Assembly: GCF_027158205.1 (NCBI RefSeq) | Contig: NZ_JAPVLU010000014.1 | Location: 106,005-170,004, forward strand | Source of the DNA: Streptomyces sp. H39-S7 | Lineage (GTDB): Bacteria > Actinomycetota > Actinomycetes > Streptomycetales > Streptomycetaceae | Direction of reading: 5' to 3' | Length of the DNA: 64,000 nucleotides | Program-made: the position numbers and the translations under genes | Part shown: piece after piece, positions 18,237-27,297 of the stretch | Layout: every line of letters starts with the position of its first letter | Numbering within the stretch: position 1 is the first letter of the stretch | Notes under the pieces: generated by a model | Told to the model about the DNA's origin: nothing | Databases searched by the model: none | The model's input: only the letters and a program-made list of their open reading frames with translations

Positions 18237-18836
18237 TCAGTCGTTCGACGCCGCCGGCTTGTCAGCGCCGGTCAGATGTGTGAACGCGTCCAGGTTGCGG
18301 GTCGACTCCCCGCGCGAGACGCGCCAGGCGTACTCCTTGCGGATCGAGGCCGCGAACCCGAGTTCCAGCAGCGTGTTGAACGAGCCGTCCGCGTTCTCCA
18401 GGACAGCGCCGAGCAGCCGGTCGACCTCGTCGGCCGTCACGGCGGCGAGCGGGATGCGGCCGGTGAGGTAGACGTCACCGAGCCGGTCGATCGCGTAGGC
18501 CACCCCGAACAGCCGGAGGTTGCGCTCCAGCAGCCAGCGGTAGACCGCTTCCTCGTTCTCGTCCGGGTGGCGGACGACGAAGGCGTTGAGGGAGAGCGTG
18601 TGCCGGCCGACGATCAGCGAGCAGGTGGTGGACAGCTTGCGGGTGCCGGGGATCTTGGCGACATACGTGCCGGGCTGCGGGTTCTCCCACTCCAGCCCGG
18701 CCTCCTCGAGCGCCCGCTCGACGGTGTCGCGGGCGGCCTGCTCGGCGGGGTGCGGCTGCGCGGCGCCCTGGGGCTCCGCGCCGTCCTGACCCTGCTCGTC
18801 CTGTCCCGCTCCTGCTGTCTGTCCGTGCTCAGCCAT
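18237..18836 (-). CDS. YbjN-domain protein
   Basis: A 199-aa cytoplasmic protein. The first 45 residues are Gln/Gly/Ala-rich. Residues 50-190 match the YbjN / type III secretion chaperone-like fold ([57 protein letters not shown]). Its role is unknown; it is conserved after mshA in Streptomyces. The ATG at 18836 overlaps the end of mshA by 8 bp, yet it also sits 6 bases after TACGAT (18843-18848), so it may have its own leaderless promoter inside mshA. Confidence 0.8.
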   Translation of the reverse strand: MAEHGQTAGAGQDEQGQDGAEPQGAAQPHPAEQAARDTVERALEEAGLEWENPQPGTYVAKIPGTRKLSTTCSLIVGRHTLSLNAFVVRHPDENEEAVYRWLLERNLRLFGVAYAIDRLGDVYLTGRIPLAAVTADEVDRLLGAVLENADGSFNTLLELGFAASIRKEYAWRVSRGESTRNLDAFTHLTGADKPAASND

Positions 18837-20181
18837 GAGCCGATCGTAGGTGACGGCGGTGTTCCTGCATCGCGGCGCTGTAGACGTCGGCGGTCGATGT
18901 CGCCGCCCTCCCCCAGCCGAACTCCTGGGCGTGCCGGGCGGCGGCCTCCCCCAGTCGGTCGCCCAGGTGCGGCTGGTCGACGAAGCGGCGCAGCGCCCGC
19001 GCGTAGTCGGCCGGGTCGTGGCCGGGGACCAGGAAACCGGTCTCACCGTCCTTGACCGCCACCGGCAGCCCGCCGACGGCCGCGGCGACCACCGGCGTGC
19101 CGCAGGCCTGCGCCTCGATCGCGACCAGGCCGAAGGACTCGCTGTACGAGGGCATCACCAGCACCGTCGCGGCCCGGTACCAGTCCGCGAGCCGCTGCTG
19201 GTCGACCGGCGGCTGGAACCGTACGACGTCGCTCACGCCGAGCCGCGCGGCCAGCTTGTGCAGCCGCTCCGGCTTGCTGAGGCCGCTGCCGCTGGGGCCG
19301 CCGACCACCGGGACGACCAGCCGCTCGCGCAGCGACGGGTCCTCGTCCAGCAGCACCGCGACGGCGCGGAGCAGCACGTCCGGGGCCTTGAGCGGCTGGA
19401 TGCGGCCCGCGAAGAGCGGGATCAGCGCGCCCTGCGGCAGGCCGAGGCGGGCGCGGGCCGCGGCGCGGCCGTCGGCGGGCCGGAAGCGGTCCAGGTTCAC
19501 GCCGGGATGGACGACAGCCACCTTGGCGGGCTGCGCACCGTAGTGGCGGGCGAGCTCGTCCGCCTCCTCGTCGGTGTTGGCGATCAGCCGGTCGGCGGCT
19601 TCCACGATCTGGGTCTCGCCGATGACGCGGGCGGCCGGCTCGGGCGTGTCGCCCTCGGCGAGCGCGGCGTTCTTGACCTTCGCCATGGTGTGCATGGCGT
19701 GCACGAGGGGGACGCCCCAGCGCTCGGCGGCAAGCCAGCCGACGTGGCCGGAGAGCCAGTAGTGCGAGTGGACGAGGTCGTAGTGGCCGGGCCGGTGGCC
19801 GGCCTCCGCCTGCATCACCCCGTGGGTGAAGGCGCAGAGCTGCGCGGGCAGCTCCTCCTTGGCCAGCCCCTCGTAGGGGCCCGCGTCGATGTGCCGGACG
19901 AGGACGCCGGGGGCGAGCTCGACGGAGGGGGGCAGGGCGCCGGTCGTGGCGCGGGTGAAGATCTCCACCTCTATGTTGATCTCGGCGAGGCGCTTCGCGA
20001 GCTCCACGATGTAGACGTTCATACCGCCGGCGTCGCCGGTGCCGGGCTGGTCGAGGGGCGAGGTGTGCACGCTCAGCATCGCCACCCGACGCGGGGCGCC
20101 GCGGCCGTGGGCGGGCCGGCGCAGCCGGCGCGATTGCGCGTAGCCGCGCAGGGCACCGAGCCGTGCCATGTGCTGGGTCAC
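18829..20181 (-). CDS. mshA: MshA, D-inositol-3-phosphate glycosyltransferase
   Basis: A 450-aa GT4 (GT-B) enzyme. It joins GlcNAc from UDP-GlcNAc to 1L-myo-inositol 1-phosphate, the first step of mycothiol synthesis. Family marks are [20 protein letters not shown] (inositol phosphate and nucleotide loop), [23 protein letters not shown] and the C-terminal [18 protein letters not shown], whose Glu binds the UDP-sugar. The GTG at 20181 is chosen over the ATG at 20193 because GGAGAG precedes it and the start TQHMARLG matches other Streptomyces MshA. mshD, the last pathway step, is also in this window. Confidence 0.95.
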   Translation of the reverse strand: MTQHMARLGALRGYAQSRRLRRPAHGRGAPRRVAMLSVHTSPLDQPGTGDAGGMNVYIVELAKRLAEINIEVEIFTRATTGALPPSVELAPGVLVRHIDAGPYEGLAKEELPAQLCAFTHGVMQAEAGHRPGHYDLVHSHYWLSGHVGWLAAERWGVPLVHAMHTMAKVKNAALAEGDTPEPAARVIGETQIVEAADRLIANTDEEADELARHYGAQPAKVAVVHPGVNLDRFRPADGRAAARARLGLPQGALIPLFAGRIQPLKAPDVLLRAVAVLLDEDPSLRERLVVPVVGGPSGSGLSKPERLHKLAARLGVSDVVRFQPPVDQQRLADWYRAATVLVMPSYSESFGLVAIEAQACGTPVVAAAVGGLPVAVKDGETGFLVPGHDPADYARALRRFVDQPHLGDRLGEAAARHAQEFGWGRAATSTADVYSAAMQEHRRHLRSAHG

Positions 20182-20336
20182 GCCGCTCTCCATTCGGCCG
20201 GACGGATCCGTTCAACGGGAGAACGCCGGAACCGACCATTCCCATTTCCGCTTTGCCGAACTTTTTGCCTGGGGTGCGGGCGCGGGGCCGAAGTGCCCGC
20301 ACCCGCACCCGCGGTGCCACCACTTAAAGTCGAACC

Positions 20337-21143
20337 ATGGCGAGACCCGTCGGCACCATCACCCGCGGCACCACGAATCCGAACCGGCTGCGTCGGATGG
20401 ACCGGTGGATCGCGTCCGTGCTCGGGGCCGAGCTGCGGCGGACGGCGGATCCGGTGGCGGTGGACCTCGGGTACGGAGCGGCGCCGTGGACGGCGGTCGA
20501 GCTGCTGGGACGGCTGCGTACCGTCCGGGCGGACGCCGAGGTGGTCGGGCTGGAGATCGACCCTGCGCGGGTCGCGGCGGCGGAGCCGTACCGACGGGAC
20601 GGGCTGACGTTCGCGCACGGCGGGTTCGAGGTGGCGCTGCCCGCTGCCTCCCAGGGCGCCGGCAGGCGGCCCGTCCTGATCCGGGCCGCGAACGTGCTGC
20701 GGCAGTACGACGAGGGCGAGGTGCCGGCCGTCTGGGACCGGCTGCGGGCCCGGCTGGCACCCGGCGGGCTGCTCGTGGAGGGCACCTGCGACGAGATCGG
20801 CCGCCGGCACGTGTGGGTGGCGATCGGCCCCGAAGGGCCGCGCACGGTGACGTTCGCGACGCGGCTGGGATCGCTGGAGCGGCCGTCCGACCTGGCGGAG
20901 CGCCTACCGAAGGCACTGATCCACCGGAACGTCCCCGGTGAGCCGGTGCACGCGTTCCTGACGGAGTTCGACCGGGCGTGGGCGACGGCGGCGCCGTTCG
21001 CGTCCCTGGGCGCGCGGCAGCGCTGGATCCGCAGCGTGCGCCTGCTGGCGGAGGGCGGCTGGCCGGTCACGGACCGCGCGGACCGCTGGCGGCAGGGCGA
21101 GGTCACGGTGCGCTGGGAGGCGCTGGCACCGCGCGGGTCCTGA
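20337..21143 (+). CDS. Class I SAM-dependent methyltransferase family protein
   Basis: A 268-aa cytoplasmic protein. The SAM-binding motif I is VDLGYGAAPWTAVE (about residues 42-55) and the acidic motif II is VVGLEIDPARV. The C-terminal 100 residues (IHRNVPGEPVHAFLTEFDRAW) are specific to a conserved actinomycete family of unknown substrate. The ATG lies 6 bases after TAAAGT (20325-20330), without a ribosome-binding site, so the mRNA is probably leaderless. It is divergent from mshA. Confidence 0.75.
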   Translation: MARPVGTITRGTTNPNRLRRMDRWIASVLGAELRRTADPVAVDLGYGAAPWTAVELLGRLRTVRADAEVVGLEIDPARVAAAEPYRRDGLTFAHGGFEVALPAASQGAGRRPVLIRAANVLRQYDEGEVPAVWDRLRARLAPGGLLVEGTCDEIGRRHVWVAIGPEGPRTVTFATRLGSLERPSDLAERLPKALIHRNVPGEPVHAFLTEFDRAWATAAPFASLGARQRWIRSVRLLAEGGWPVTDRADRWRQGEVTVRWEALAPRGS

Positions 21144-21266
21144 GTCCTCTTCCGACCGGCGCCCGCTGGTCCCCGTCACTAATTCCCCCCTGCCCCTGTC
21201 GCATTGCGGCACCTCGTGGCACCATCCCCCCTCATGTGACGAACCGTCAGATACGAGGTGGTGACG

Positions 21267-22316
21267 ATGGCGGCGAGACCATCGCGCGGCGCGGCCGTCG
21301 TGTGCACGGCCCTGCTCTGCGCGGCAGCGACGCTGGCGGTGCCCGGGGCCGCGCACGCCGAGCCGCCGCGCACGCTCGCCCAGGTGCAGGCCGAGGTGAA
21401 CACCCTCTACCACCAGGCGGAAGCGGCCACCGAGGCGTTCAACGCGGCCGAGGAGAAGGTGCTCACGCAGCAGAAGAACCTGGTCGCGCTCGCCATCTCG
21501 CTGGACGCCGCCCAGACGCGCCTCGCCACGCTGCGGGACCAGGCGGGCGCGATGGCGCGGGCGCAGTACCGCAGCGGCGGGATGACGGACGAGATGCAGC
21601 TCGCGCTCTCCTCCGACCCCGAGACGTTCCTGTCCGACGCGAGCCTGGCGCAGCGCGGGGCACGGGCCGCGAACGCCACGATCCGCGACCTCACCTCCAC
21701 CCAGGCGGCGTTGGACGGCTACGCGCACGCGGCCACCGCCGAATGGGAGGCGCTGGTCGAGACCCGGAAGAAGTCCGCGAACGCCAGGACCCAGGTGGAG
21801 TCGCGGCTCGCGCGGGCGAAGGCGCTGCTGGCCACCTTGCGGGAACAGGAGCGGCTGCGGCTGCAGAAGCTGGAGGACGAGGCCGCGTACCAGGCGCAGT
21901 TGGCGTGGACGCGGAGCGACGCGGCGAAGAAGCTGGCGCAACTGCCCAGGGCGGCGGGCGACGCGAGCGCGCAGGGCCGGCGGGCGGTGGCGTTCGCGGC
22001 CGGGCAGATCGGCAAGCCCTACGTGTGGGGCGCGGGCGGGCCGTCCTCGTACGACTGCTCAGGACTGACGCAGCAGGCGTGGGCGGCGGCGGGCCGGAAC
22101 ATCCCGCGGACGTCGCAGGAGCAGTGGCGGCTGCTGCCGCACGTACCGGTCGACCGGATGCGCCCCGGCGACCTGATCATCTACTTCGACGACGCCAGCC
22201 ATGTGGGGGTGTACGTCGGGGACGGAGCGATCGTGCACGCGCCGCGGCCCGGCAGGAACGTCACCATGGCCGGGGCGGGCTCCATGCGGATCCTGGGCGT
22301 GGTCCGCCCCGGGTGA
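21267..22316 (+). CDS. Secreted NlpC/P60 peptidoglycan hydrolase
   Basis: A 349-aa protein. The signal peptide ends near AHA (31). Residues 35-235 are a long coiled coil (RIP-like autoinhibitory hairpin), and 236-349 are the NlpC/P60 endopeptidase domain that cuts stem peptides of peptidoglycan. Catalytic Cys264 is in DCSGL, His312 in SHVGVYVG and a likely third residue, His324, in IVHAP. ATG 21267 with GAGGTG upstream is preferred over GTG at 21258 or 21261. The 123-bp upstream gap holds no ydaO/c-di-AMP riboswitch, which often precedes such genes in actinobacteria. Confidence 0.85.
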   Translation: MAARPSRGAAVVCTALLCAAATLAVPGAAHAEPPRTLAQVQAEVNTLYHQAEAATEAFNAAEEKVLTQQKNLVALAISLDAAQTRLATLRDQAGAMARAQYRSGGMTDEMQLALSSDPETFLSDASLAQRGARAANATIRDLTSTQAALDGYAHAATAEWEALVETRKKSANARTQVESRLARAKALLATLREQERLRLQKLEDEAAYQAQLAWTRSDAAKKLAQLPRAAGDASAQGRRAVAFAAGQIGKPYVWGAGGPSSYDCSGLTQQAWAAAGRNIPRTSQEQWRLLPHVPVDRMRPGDLIIYFDDASHVGVYVGDGAIVHAPRPGRNVTMAGAGSMRILGVVRPG

Positions 22317-22539
22317 CCGCTCCCCGCACAGGGCGTCGGGCAGGGCGTTGCGCACAGTGCGCGCCAACCGCCGGGGCCGGGTGATGTATGTCATGCCCGG
22401 ATCGTCGCATCGGAGCTGAAATCCCCTTCTGACCGCTGCATATGACACAGGCGGTTTACCTCGTGGCCTCCCGCCACACCGCGCGCTGCCGCTATGGTCG
22501 CCTGTCAATGACCCTCGGGGGGAGGGAAGGAACAGGCCG

Positions 22540-23823
22540 ATGACCGCAACAGGGGTACCGCACGCCGGTGAGGCGGACGGCTGCGCCGTCCTGCCCGTGC
22601 CCCGGCAGCGCCAGGATCCGTCAGCGCCCGCGCTGACGCTGCTGGTCATCGGCGACGACCCGGCGGGCACCTTCACCGCGCCCGAGCTGCTCGACGGCGG
22701 CGGGAACCGGGTGCGCATCCGCCGGGCGCGCAACCTCACCGAGGCGGAACGGCTCCTCACCGACGACGTGCACTGCGTCCTGCTGGTACTCGACGGCGAC
22801 GGGCTGGAGAGCCTGCGCCGGCTGCTGCTGATCGCGCCGACCACGGCCGTCCTCGTGCTGACCGGCGACGATGCGGACGAGCCGGCTGAGGCCGGTGAGG
22901 CGGTACGGATCGGCGCGCAGGACCACCTCACCCGCGACGAGCTCGACGGCTCGCACCTGACCCGGGCGATCCGCTACGCCGTGGAGCGCAAGCGCGCGGA
23001 CCTCGCGCAGCGCCAGCTCACCGAGACCCGGCTGCTCGCCCAGGAGAACTCCCGGCTGGAGCGCGGACTGCTGCCCAAGCCGCTGCTGGAGGGCGCCGAC
23101 CTGCGGTTCGCGGCCATGTACCGGCCGGGGCGCAGCCGCGCGCTGCTCGGCGGCGACTTCTACGACACGGTGCGCACGACGGACGGCACGGTGCACGCGA
23201 TGATCGGCGACGTCTGCGGGCACGGCCCGGACGCGGCCGCGCTCGGTGTCCAGCTGCGGATCGCGTGGCGGGCGCTCACGTTCGCCGGGCTCAGCGGCGA
23301 CCTGCTGCTGAGCACCCTGCAGAAGGTGCTGGAGAACGAGCGCGCCGACGACGAGACCTTCGCGACGCTCTGCACGGTGGACATCGCGCCGAACGGCGTG
23401 AGCGCCGAGCTGTACCTGGCCGGGCACCCGGCCCCGCTGCTGACCGGTGCCGACGGTGTGCCGCGACTGCTGCCGTACGAGGCGGGCGGCCCCGCGCTCG
23501 GGCTGCTGGAGCACACCGCGTGGAGCCGGATCAACGTCGGGCTGGGCGTGTCCTGGAGCCTGATGCTCTACACGGACGGGCTGATAGAGGGCCGTATCGG
23601 TGAGGGCACGCAGCGGCTCGGCCAGGACGGGATGGTCGAGATGATCACCCGCCAGCTGGCCGGAGGGCTGCGCGGCGAGGACCTGCTGGGCGCGGCCGTC
23701 ACCGAGGCGCGCGAGCTGAACGGCGGGGAGCTGACGGACGATGTCGCCCTCGTGCTGCTCGACCGGGTCGCCCCGGCCCGGATCAGGGGCCTGCCGGCCC
23801 AGCTCCAGCGGTCCGACGGCTGA
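22540..23823 (+). CDS. Receiver-SpoIIE PP2C-type phosphatase
   Basis: A 427-aa cytoplasmic protein. Residues 30-155 are a receiver-like domain: acidic pair in VIGDDP, Asp in LLVLDGDG, Thr in VLVLTG, but Arg where the switch Lys is usual (GAQDHLTRDE). A short coiled coil (160-185) leads to the SpoIIE/RsbU phosphatase domain with metal-binding motifs LGGDFYDTV, IGDVCGHGPDAAAL and ELTDDVALVLL. Such proteins dephosphorylate anti-anti-sigma factors (partner switching) or similar targets. No anti-sigma gene lies beside it. The ribosome-binding site is GGAAGGAACAGGCCG before the ATG. The preceding gap (22317-22539) shows nothing else. Confidence 0.85.
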   Translation: MTATGVPHAGEADGCAVLPVPRQRQDPSAPALTLLVIGDDPAGTFTAPELLDGGGNRVRIRRARNLTEAERLLTDDVHCVLLVLDGDGLESLRRLLLIAPTTAVLVLTGDDADEPAEAGEAVRIGAQDHLTRDELDGSHLTRAIRYAVERKRADLAQRQLTETRLLAQENSRLERGLLPKPLLEGADLRFAAMYRPGRSRALLGGDFYDTVRTTDGTVHAMIGDVCGHGPDAAALGVQLRIAWRALTFAGLSGDLLLSTLQKVLENERADDETFATLCTVDIAPNGVSAELYLAGHPAPLLTGADGVPRLLPYEAGGPALGLLEHTAWSRINVGLGVSWSLMLYTDGLIEGRIGEGTQRLGQDGMVEMITRQLAGGLRGEDLLGAAVTEARELNGGELTDDVALVLLDRVAPARIRGLPAQLQRSDG

Positions 23824-23876
23824 CGCCGACGGCTCGGAGGCTTCGGGGTTGCGGGGTTCGCGGTTTTTTGCGGACG

Positions 23877-24227
23877 TCAGCGGCGGAACGGTCCGTACGG
23901 GCCGTCGCTGCTGCTGCCGCCACCGCGGCGGCCGCCGCGCCCGCCGCCGGAGATCTGCTTCAGGGCCGGACGGACGTCGACCATGTAGACGATCACCGCG
24001 ACCAGGCCGAAGGCCGGCAGGAAGTCGAGGATCGAGAAGAACTTCATCACCAGGGCCGCGAGGCCGAGGACGATCAGCCAGAACGGCTTGGTCTTCTTGC
24101 CGGCCGCGCGGTAGGCGTCCTCGCGGCGCACCGCGGCGTCGATGAACGCGAAGAGCGCGAAGAGGAACAGGCCCCATGACACCAGGGCCACCACCCCGAA
24201 GAACCCCGTGACCAACACGCCGCCCAC
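23877..24227 (-). CDS. DUF2516 membrane protein
   Basis: A 116-aa protein with hydrophobic segments near 4-29, 48-62 and 68-83 (TGFFGVVALVSWGLFLFALF; FWLIVLGLAALVMKFFS; FLPAFGLVAVIVYMV), then a Gly/Arg-rich tail. This is the DUF2516 pattern. Function unknown. In mycobacteria a protein of this type follows hbhA, and here too it lies downstream of the HbhA-like gene, although a strong hairpin separates them. The GTG start has AAGG nearby. Confidence 0.75.
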   Translation of the reverse strand: MGGVLVTGFFGVVALVSWGLFLFALFAFIDAAVRREDAYRAAGKKTKPFWLIVLGLAALVMKFFSILDFLPAFGLVAVIVYMVDVRPALKQISGGGRGGRRGGGSSSDGPYGPFRR

Positions 24228-24302
24228 CGCCTTGTCCGCTCTGCCCTACCGGCCGGATGCCCGAGAAACCGTCGCCGCCACCGTACCCGTACCGCACGGA
24301 CA

Positions 24303-24335
24303 ACGGGCCGGGCACGCTGAGCGTGCCCGGCCCGT
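24303..24335 (-). terminator. Terminator after HbhA-like gene
   Basis: A 15-bp perfect stem (24303-24317 with 24321-24335) with a 3-base loop. It lies 44 bp past the stop codon of the HbhA-like gene, between it and the DUF2516 gene. Confidence 0.85.
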
Positions 24336-24378
24336 CCTGTTCCTGCCCTGCCCTGTCCTGCCCTCTGCGAAGCGCGTA

Positions 24379-24942
24379 CTACTCGGCCGGCTTGGCCGCC
24401 GGCTTCTTGGCGGGGGCCTTCTTCGCGACGGGCTTCTTCGCCGGAGCGGAAGCCGAGGCGTCCACCGCCGGGGCGGAGGTGGACGCGGCCGCGGGCCGCG
24501 GGTCGGGCTCGACCGCCACGGCGATCTCCTCGATCTCGTCGGCCACGTCGCCGCGCCAGGTCGCCACGGCGCCCTTGCCGCGCTCGGCCAGCGTGCCGTA
24601 GGTCTCCTGGACCTTCACGGCGGCCTCGGCGGCCCGGCCGACACCCTGGAGCGCGAAGTCCTGGACGGACTCACCGATCTTCTTCAGGTCCAGCTCGACG
24701 GAGCCGAGGGCCTCGGTCACCTTCGTCTGGGCGTCCTTGGCCTGCGCGGCGACGCGGTCCTGGAGCAGCTTCGGGTCGGTGTTGCGGATCTTCTCGAAGC
24801 GCTCGGGGGCCTCGGCGCGGATCTTCTCGATCAGCGCGGGCACCCGCTGCAGCTTCTCGGCGGCGAGGTCGGCGGTGCCGGCCACCGCGTAGAGCGGAGT
24901 CGGGTCCTTGAGCGTCTTCACAATGTCATCGGTGATCGCCAT
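24379..24942 (-). CDS. HbhA-like helical protein with Lys/Ala/Pro tail
   Basis: A 187-aa protein. Residues 1-150 are a long amphipathic helix bundle (TDDIVKTLKDPTPLYAVAG, KLQRVPALIEKIRAEAPERF). The C-terminus is a lysine-rich tail (KKPVAKKAPAKKPAAKPAE) like mycobacterial heparin-binding haemagglutinin and histone H1. HbhA binds glycosaminoglycans or DNA through that tail and may act at membranes; in a saprophyte the role is unknown. The ATG has GGGAGGA at good spacing; an upstream in-frame extension is not conserved. The order XRE-hbhA-DUF2516 matches Rv0474-Rv0475-Rv0476. Confidence 0.75.
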   Translation of the reverse strand: MAITDDIVKTLKDPTPLYAVAGTADLAAEKLQRVPALIEKIRAEAPERFEKIRNTDPKLLQDRVAAQAKDAQTKVTEALGSVELDLKKIGESVQDFALQGVGRAAEAAVKVQETYGTLAERGKGAVATWRGDVADEIEEIAVAVEPDPRPAAASTSAPAVDASASAPAKKPVAKKAPAKKPAAKPAE

Positions 24943-25038
24943 GAGGGTCCTCCCGGACGGGGGTCGTTGACGCGTGGTCTTGCGTGCGGTGTCTGTTGAC
25001 GGTGTGCCGGGCGCGGTGCACACGCGCCGGTCGAGCGG

Positions 25039-25455
25039 TCAGGCTGGTCGAGCGGCCTTCGGCCGCACCGGGTCCGTCGGCGCCGGCTCCGCCGGTACCG
25101 GCTCCTCCACCACGGCGTTCTCCTTGCGGAACGACTCGTAGATCTGGATCAGCACCTGCTTCTGCCGCTCATTGATCGTCGGATCGGCCAGGATCGCCGC
25201 GTGGACCTCCAGCTCGTCCCGGTCGCGCTCCTCGAGCATTCCGGCCTGGACGTACAGGGTCTCCGCGGAGATCCGCAGCGCCTTCGCGAGCTGCTGCAGG
25301 ATCTCGGCGCTGGGCTTGCGCAACCCGCGCTCGATCTGGCTGAGGTAGGGGTTCGAGACCCCGGCGGCGTCCGCGAGCTGCCGCAGCGACAGCTGCGCGT
25401 TGCGCCGCTGCTCCCGCAGGTACTCGCCGACGTTGCCGACGTTCAGTGAAGCCAT
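25039..25455 (-). CDS. XRE-family regulator next to HbhA-like gene
   Basis: A 138-aa protein. An N-terminal helix-turn-helix (LREQRRNAQLSLRQLADAAG, NPYLSQIERGLRKPSAEIL) fits the Cro/C1 fold. The middle (LYVQAGMLEERDRDELEVHA) is helical, and the C-terminal 25 residues are Pro/Ala-rich. Start at ATG 25455: TAGCAT (25476-25481) is a likely -10, placing the transcript start only a short distance upstream, so the more distal ATG at 25473 would fall at or before it. A perfect palindrome (25486-25506) overlies the -35 zone and suggests autoregulation. It probably co-controls the HbhA-like gene 96 bp downstream. Confidence 0.8.
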   Translation of the reverse strand: MASLNVGNVGEYLREQRRNAQLSLRQLADAAGVSNPYLSQIERGLRKPSAEILQQLAKALRISAETLYVQAGMLEERDRDELEVHAAILADPTINERQKQVLIQIYESFRKENAVVEEPVPAEPAPTDPVRPKAARPA

Positions 25456-25485
25456 GCCGCGATGCTGCACCATCGATGCTAACTA

Positions 25486-25506
25486 TTGCAAGCACATCGC
25501 TTGCAA
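25486..25506 (-). promoter_or_regulatory. Palindromic operator TTGCAAGC-N5-GCTTGCAA
   Basis: 8-bp perfect arms around ACATC, 31 bp upstream of the XRE regulator start codon and over the probable -35 element. The best candidate for its own operator. It also lies just past the end of the upstream sigma-factor gene. Confidence 0.65.
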
Positions 25507-25515
25507 AAGGCTCCA

Positions 25516-26814
25516 TTACGGGGTGTGAGAGCCGTCACGACGGCGCGCGCACTCCGTCGCCCGCTGTTCCAGCAGGGTGCGCTCGCGGGCGTTTCGGGTG
25601 AGGGAGGCGGCTCGGACGAACTCCTGACCTGCCTCTTCGTACCGGCCGAGCCGGGCGAGGAGGTCGCCGCGGACGGTCGGCAGCAGGTGGTAGCCGGCCA
25701 GCGACGGCTCGGACGTCAGCGTGTCGACGAGTTCCAGACCGGTGGCCGGGCCGTACGCCATGGCGAGCGCGACCGCGCGGTTCAGCTCCACGACGGGTGA
25801 CGGGGCGCGCGCGGCAAGCTGCTCGTAGAGCCCGGCGATCGACCGCCAGTCGGTCTCCTCCGGAGTGCGGGCCCGCGCGTGGCTCGCGGCGATCGCGCCC
25901 TGCAGGACGTACGGGCCGGGCGGCCCGCCGAGCGCGGCGGCCCGCTCCAGGGCGGCGAACCCGCGGCGGATGAGCAGCAGGTCCCACCGCGAGCGGTCCT
26001 GGTCGAGCAGCAGGACCGGCTCGCCCGCCGGGCCCGTCCTGGCCGCCGACCGCGACGTCTGGATCTCCATCAGCGCGACGAGGCCGTGCGCCTCGGGCTC
26101 CTTCGGCATCAGCGCGGCCAGGACACGGCCCAGCCGCAGCGCCTCCGCGCAGAGCGCCGGGCGCATCAGGTCGTCGCCGGCGGTCGCCGCGTACCCCTCG
26201 TTGAACACCAGGTAGATCACCTCGAGGACGGAGGCCAGCCGGTCGGCCAGCTCCGGCCCGGCCGGCACCTCGAAGGGGACGTCGGCCTCGGCCAGCGTCT
26301 TCTTGGCCCGCACGATCCGCTGGGCGACCGTCGACTCCGGGACGAGGAACGCGCGCGCGATCTCCTCGGTCCGCAGACCGCCCAGCAACCGCAGCGTGAG
26401 CGCGACGCGCGCCTCGGTGGAGAGCACCGGGTGGCAGGCGGTGAAGACCAGCCGCAGCAGATCGTCCTCGATGTCGCCGTCGAGAACGGCCTCGACGTCG
26501 GCCGCCGCGCCGTGCCCCGAGGTCTCCAGCTCGTGCCCGAGCACGTCGATCTTGCGCGCGAGCCGCTCCTTGCGGCGCAGGAGGTCGATCGCGCGGTGCT
26601 TCGCGGTGGCCATGAGCCAGGCGCCCGGATTGTCCGGCACGCCCGACCCGGGCCACTGCTCCAGCGCCGCGACGAGGGCGTCCTGCGCCAGTTCCTCGGC
26701 GAGGCCGATGTCGCGCACGAGACGTACGAGCCCGGCGATGAGCCTCGCCGACTCGATCCTCCACACCGCCTCGATCGCGCGGTGGGCGTCGGGGCGGGCG
26801 CTGGGTACCGTCAT
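25516..26814 (-). CDS. ECF42-type sigma factor with C-terminal TPR-like domain
   Basis: A 432-aa protein. Region sigma2 (AEELAQDALVAALEQWPGSG, PGAWLMATAKHRAIDLLRR) and sigma4 (LLGGLRTEEIARAFLVPESTVAQRIVRAKKTL) occupy the first 185 residues. The long helical C-terminal half (LNRAVALAMAYGPATGLELV, GRYEEAGQEFVRAASL) is the TPR-type extension of the ECF42 group, which replaces an anti-sigma. ECF42 genes sit beside DGPF/YCII proteins and drive them; exactly such a gene lies 74 bp upstream here. An ECF42-like promoter precedes that gene. Confidence 0.9.
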   Translation of the reverse strand: MTVPSARPDAHRAIEAVWRIESARLIAGLVRLVRDIGLAEELAQDALVAALEQWPGSGVPDNPGAWLMATAKHRAIDLLRRKERLARKIDVLGHELETSGHGAAADVEAVLDGDIEDDLLRLVFTACHPVLSTEARVALTLRLLGGLRTEEIARAFLVPESTVAQRIVRAKKTLAEADVPFEVPAGPELADRLASVLEVIYLVFNEGYAATAGDDLMRPALCAEALRLGRVLAALMPKEPEAHGLVALMEIQTSRSAARTGPAGEPVLLLDQDRSRWDLLLIRRGFAALERAAALGGPPGPYVLQGAIAASHARARTPEETDWRSIAGLYEQLAARAPSPVVELNRAVALAMAYGPATGLELVDTLTSEPSLAGYHLLPTVRGDLLARLGRYEEAGQEFVRAASLTRNARERTLLEQRATECARRRDGSHTP

Positions 26815-26888
26815 GGCGACCCATCAGAGCACCCTCGTCCGCGCGACGGCAACCTGCGGTGGCCGCGGTGGCGGGCCGCCGCGGGCGA

Positions 26889-27242
26889 TCAGTCGTTCAT
26901 CCCCTCGATCTGCCGGATCTCCGACTCGATCTCCCAGCCGTCACCGTGGATCCGCAGGAAGCGCGAGGCCCATTCCAGCGCCTCCTCCTTGCTCTTCACC
27001 TCGATCATCGCGTAACCGCCGATGACCTCCTTCGCCTCGGTGAAGGGCCCGTCGGTCACGGTCAGCCTGCCGCCGGAGAGCCGGATGCGGGTGCCTTCCG
27101 CGGTCGGCCGCAGACCGGCGGTGTCGAGGAGGACGCCGGCCTTCGTCATCTCCTCGATGAGTTTGCCCATGTCCTCCATCAGCTGCTCGCTCGGGACGAG
27201 GTCGGTGTTCTCCTGGACCCGCAGCATCATCATGTAGCGCAT
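26889..27242 (-). CDS. DGPF/YCII-domain protein, ECF42 partner
   Basis: A 117-aa ferredoxin-like-fold protein. The family signature is VTDGPFTEAKEVIGGY, and the N-terminus RYMMMLRVQENTD is typical. Biochemical function is unknown, though related YciI proteins have hydrolase-like His/Asp pairs. The ATG at 27242 has GAAGGAG 8-9 bases upstream. It is the first gene of the operon with the ECF42 sigma gene. The promoter at 27298-27324 matches the ECF42 pattern, so the pair is probably autoregulated. Confidence 0.85.
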   Translation of the reverse strand: MRYMMMLRVQENTDLVPSEQLMEDMGKLIEEMTKAGVLLDTAGLRPTAEGTRIRLSGGRLTVTDGPFTEAKEVIGGYAMIEVKSKEEALEWASRFLRIHGDGWEIESEIRQIEGMND

Positions 27243-27297
27243 CGCGATGGCTCCTTCTCGTGCTTTTCCGTCGTCGAACCCTGCTTCTATCTGATGC

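Noticed and set aside
16408..18471. 687-codon open frame opposite the beta-helix gene
   Set aside because: Antisense shadow. The opposite strand has a Tat signal, a ribosome-binding site and a known fold.
21144..21266. Possible c-di-AMP (ydaO) riboswitch before the NlpC/P60 gene
   Set aside because: Such riboswitches are common before cell-wall hydrolases, but this 123-bp gap is too short and lacks the conserved loops.
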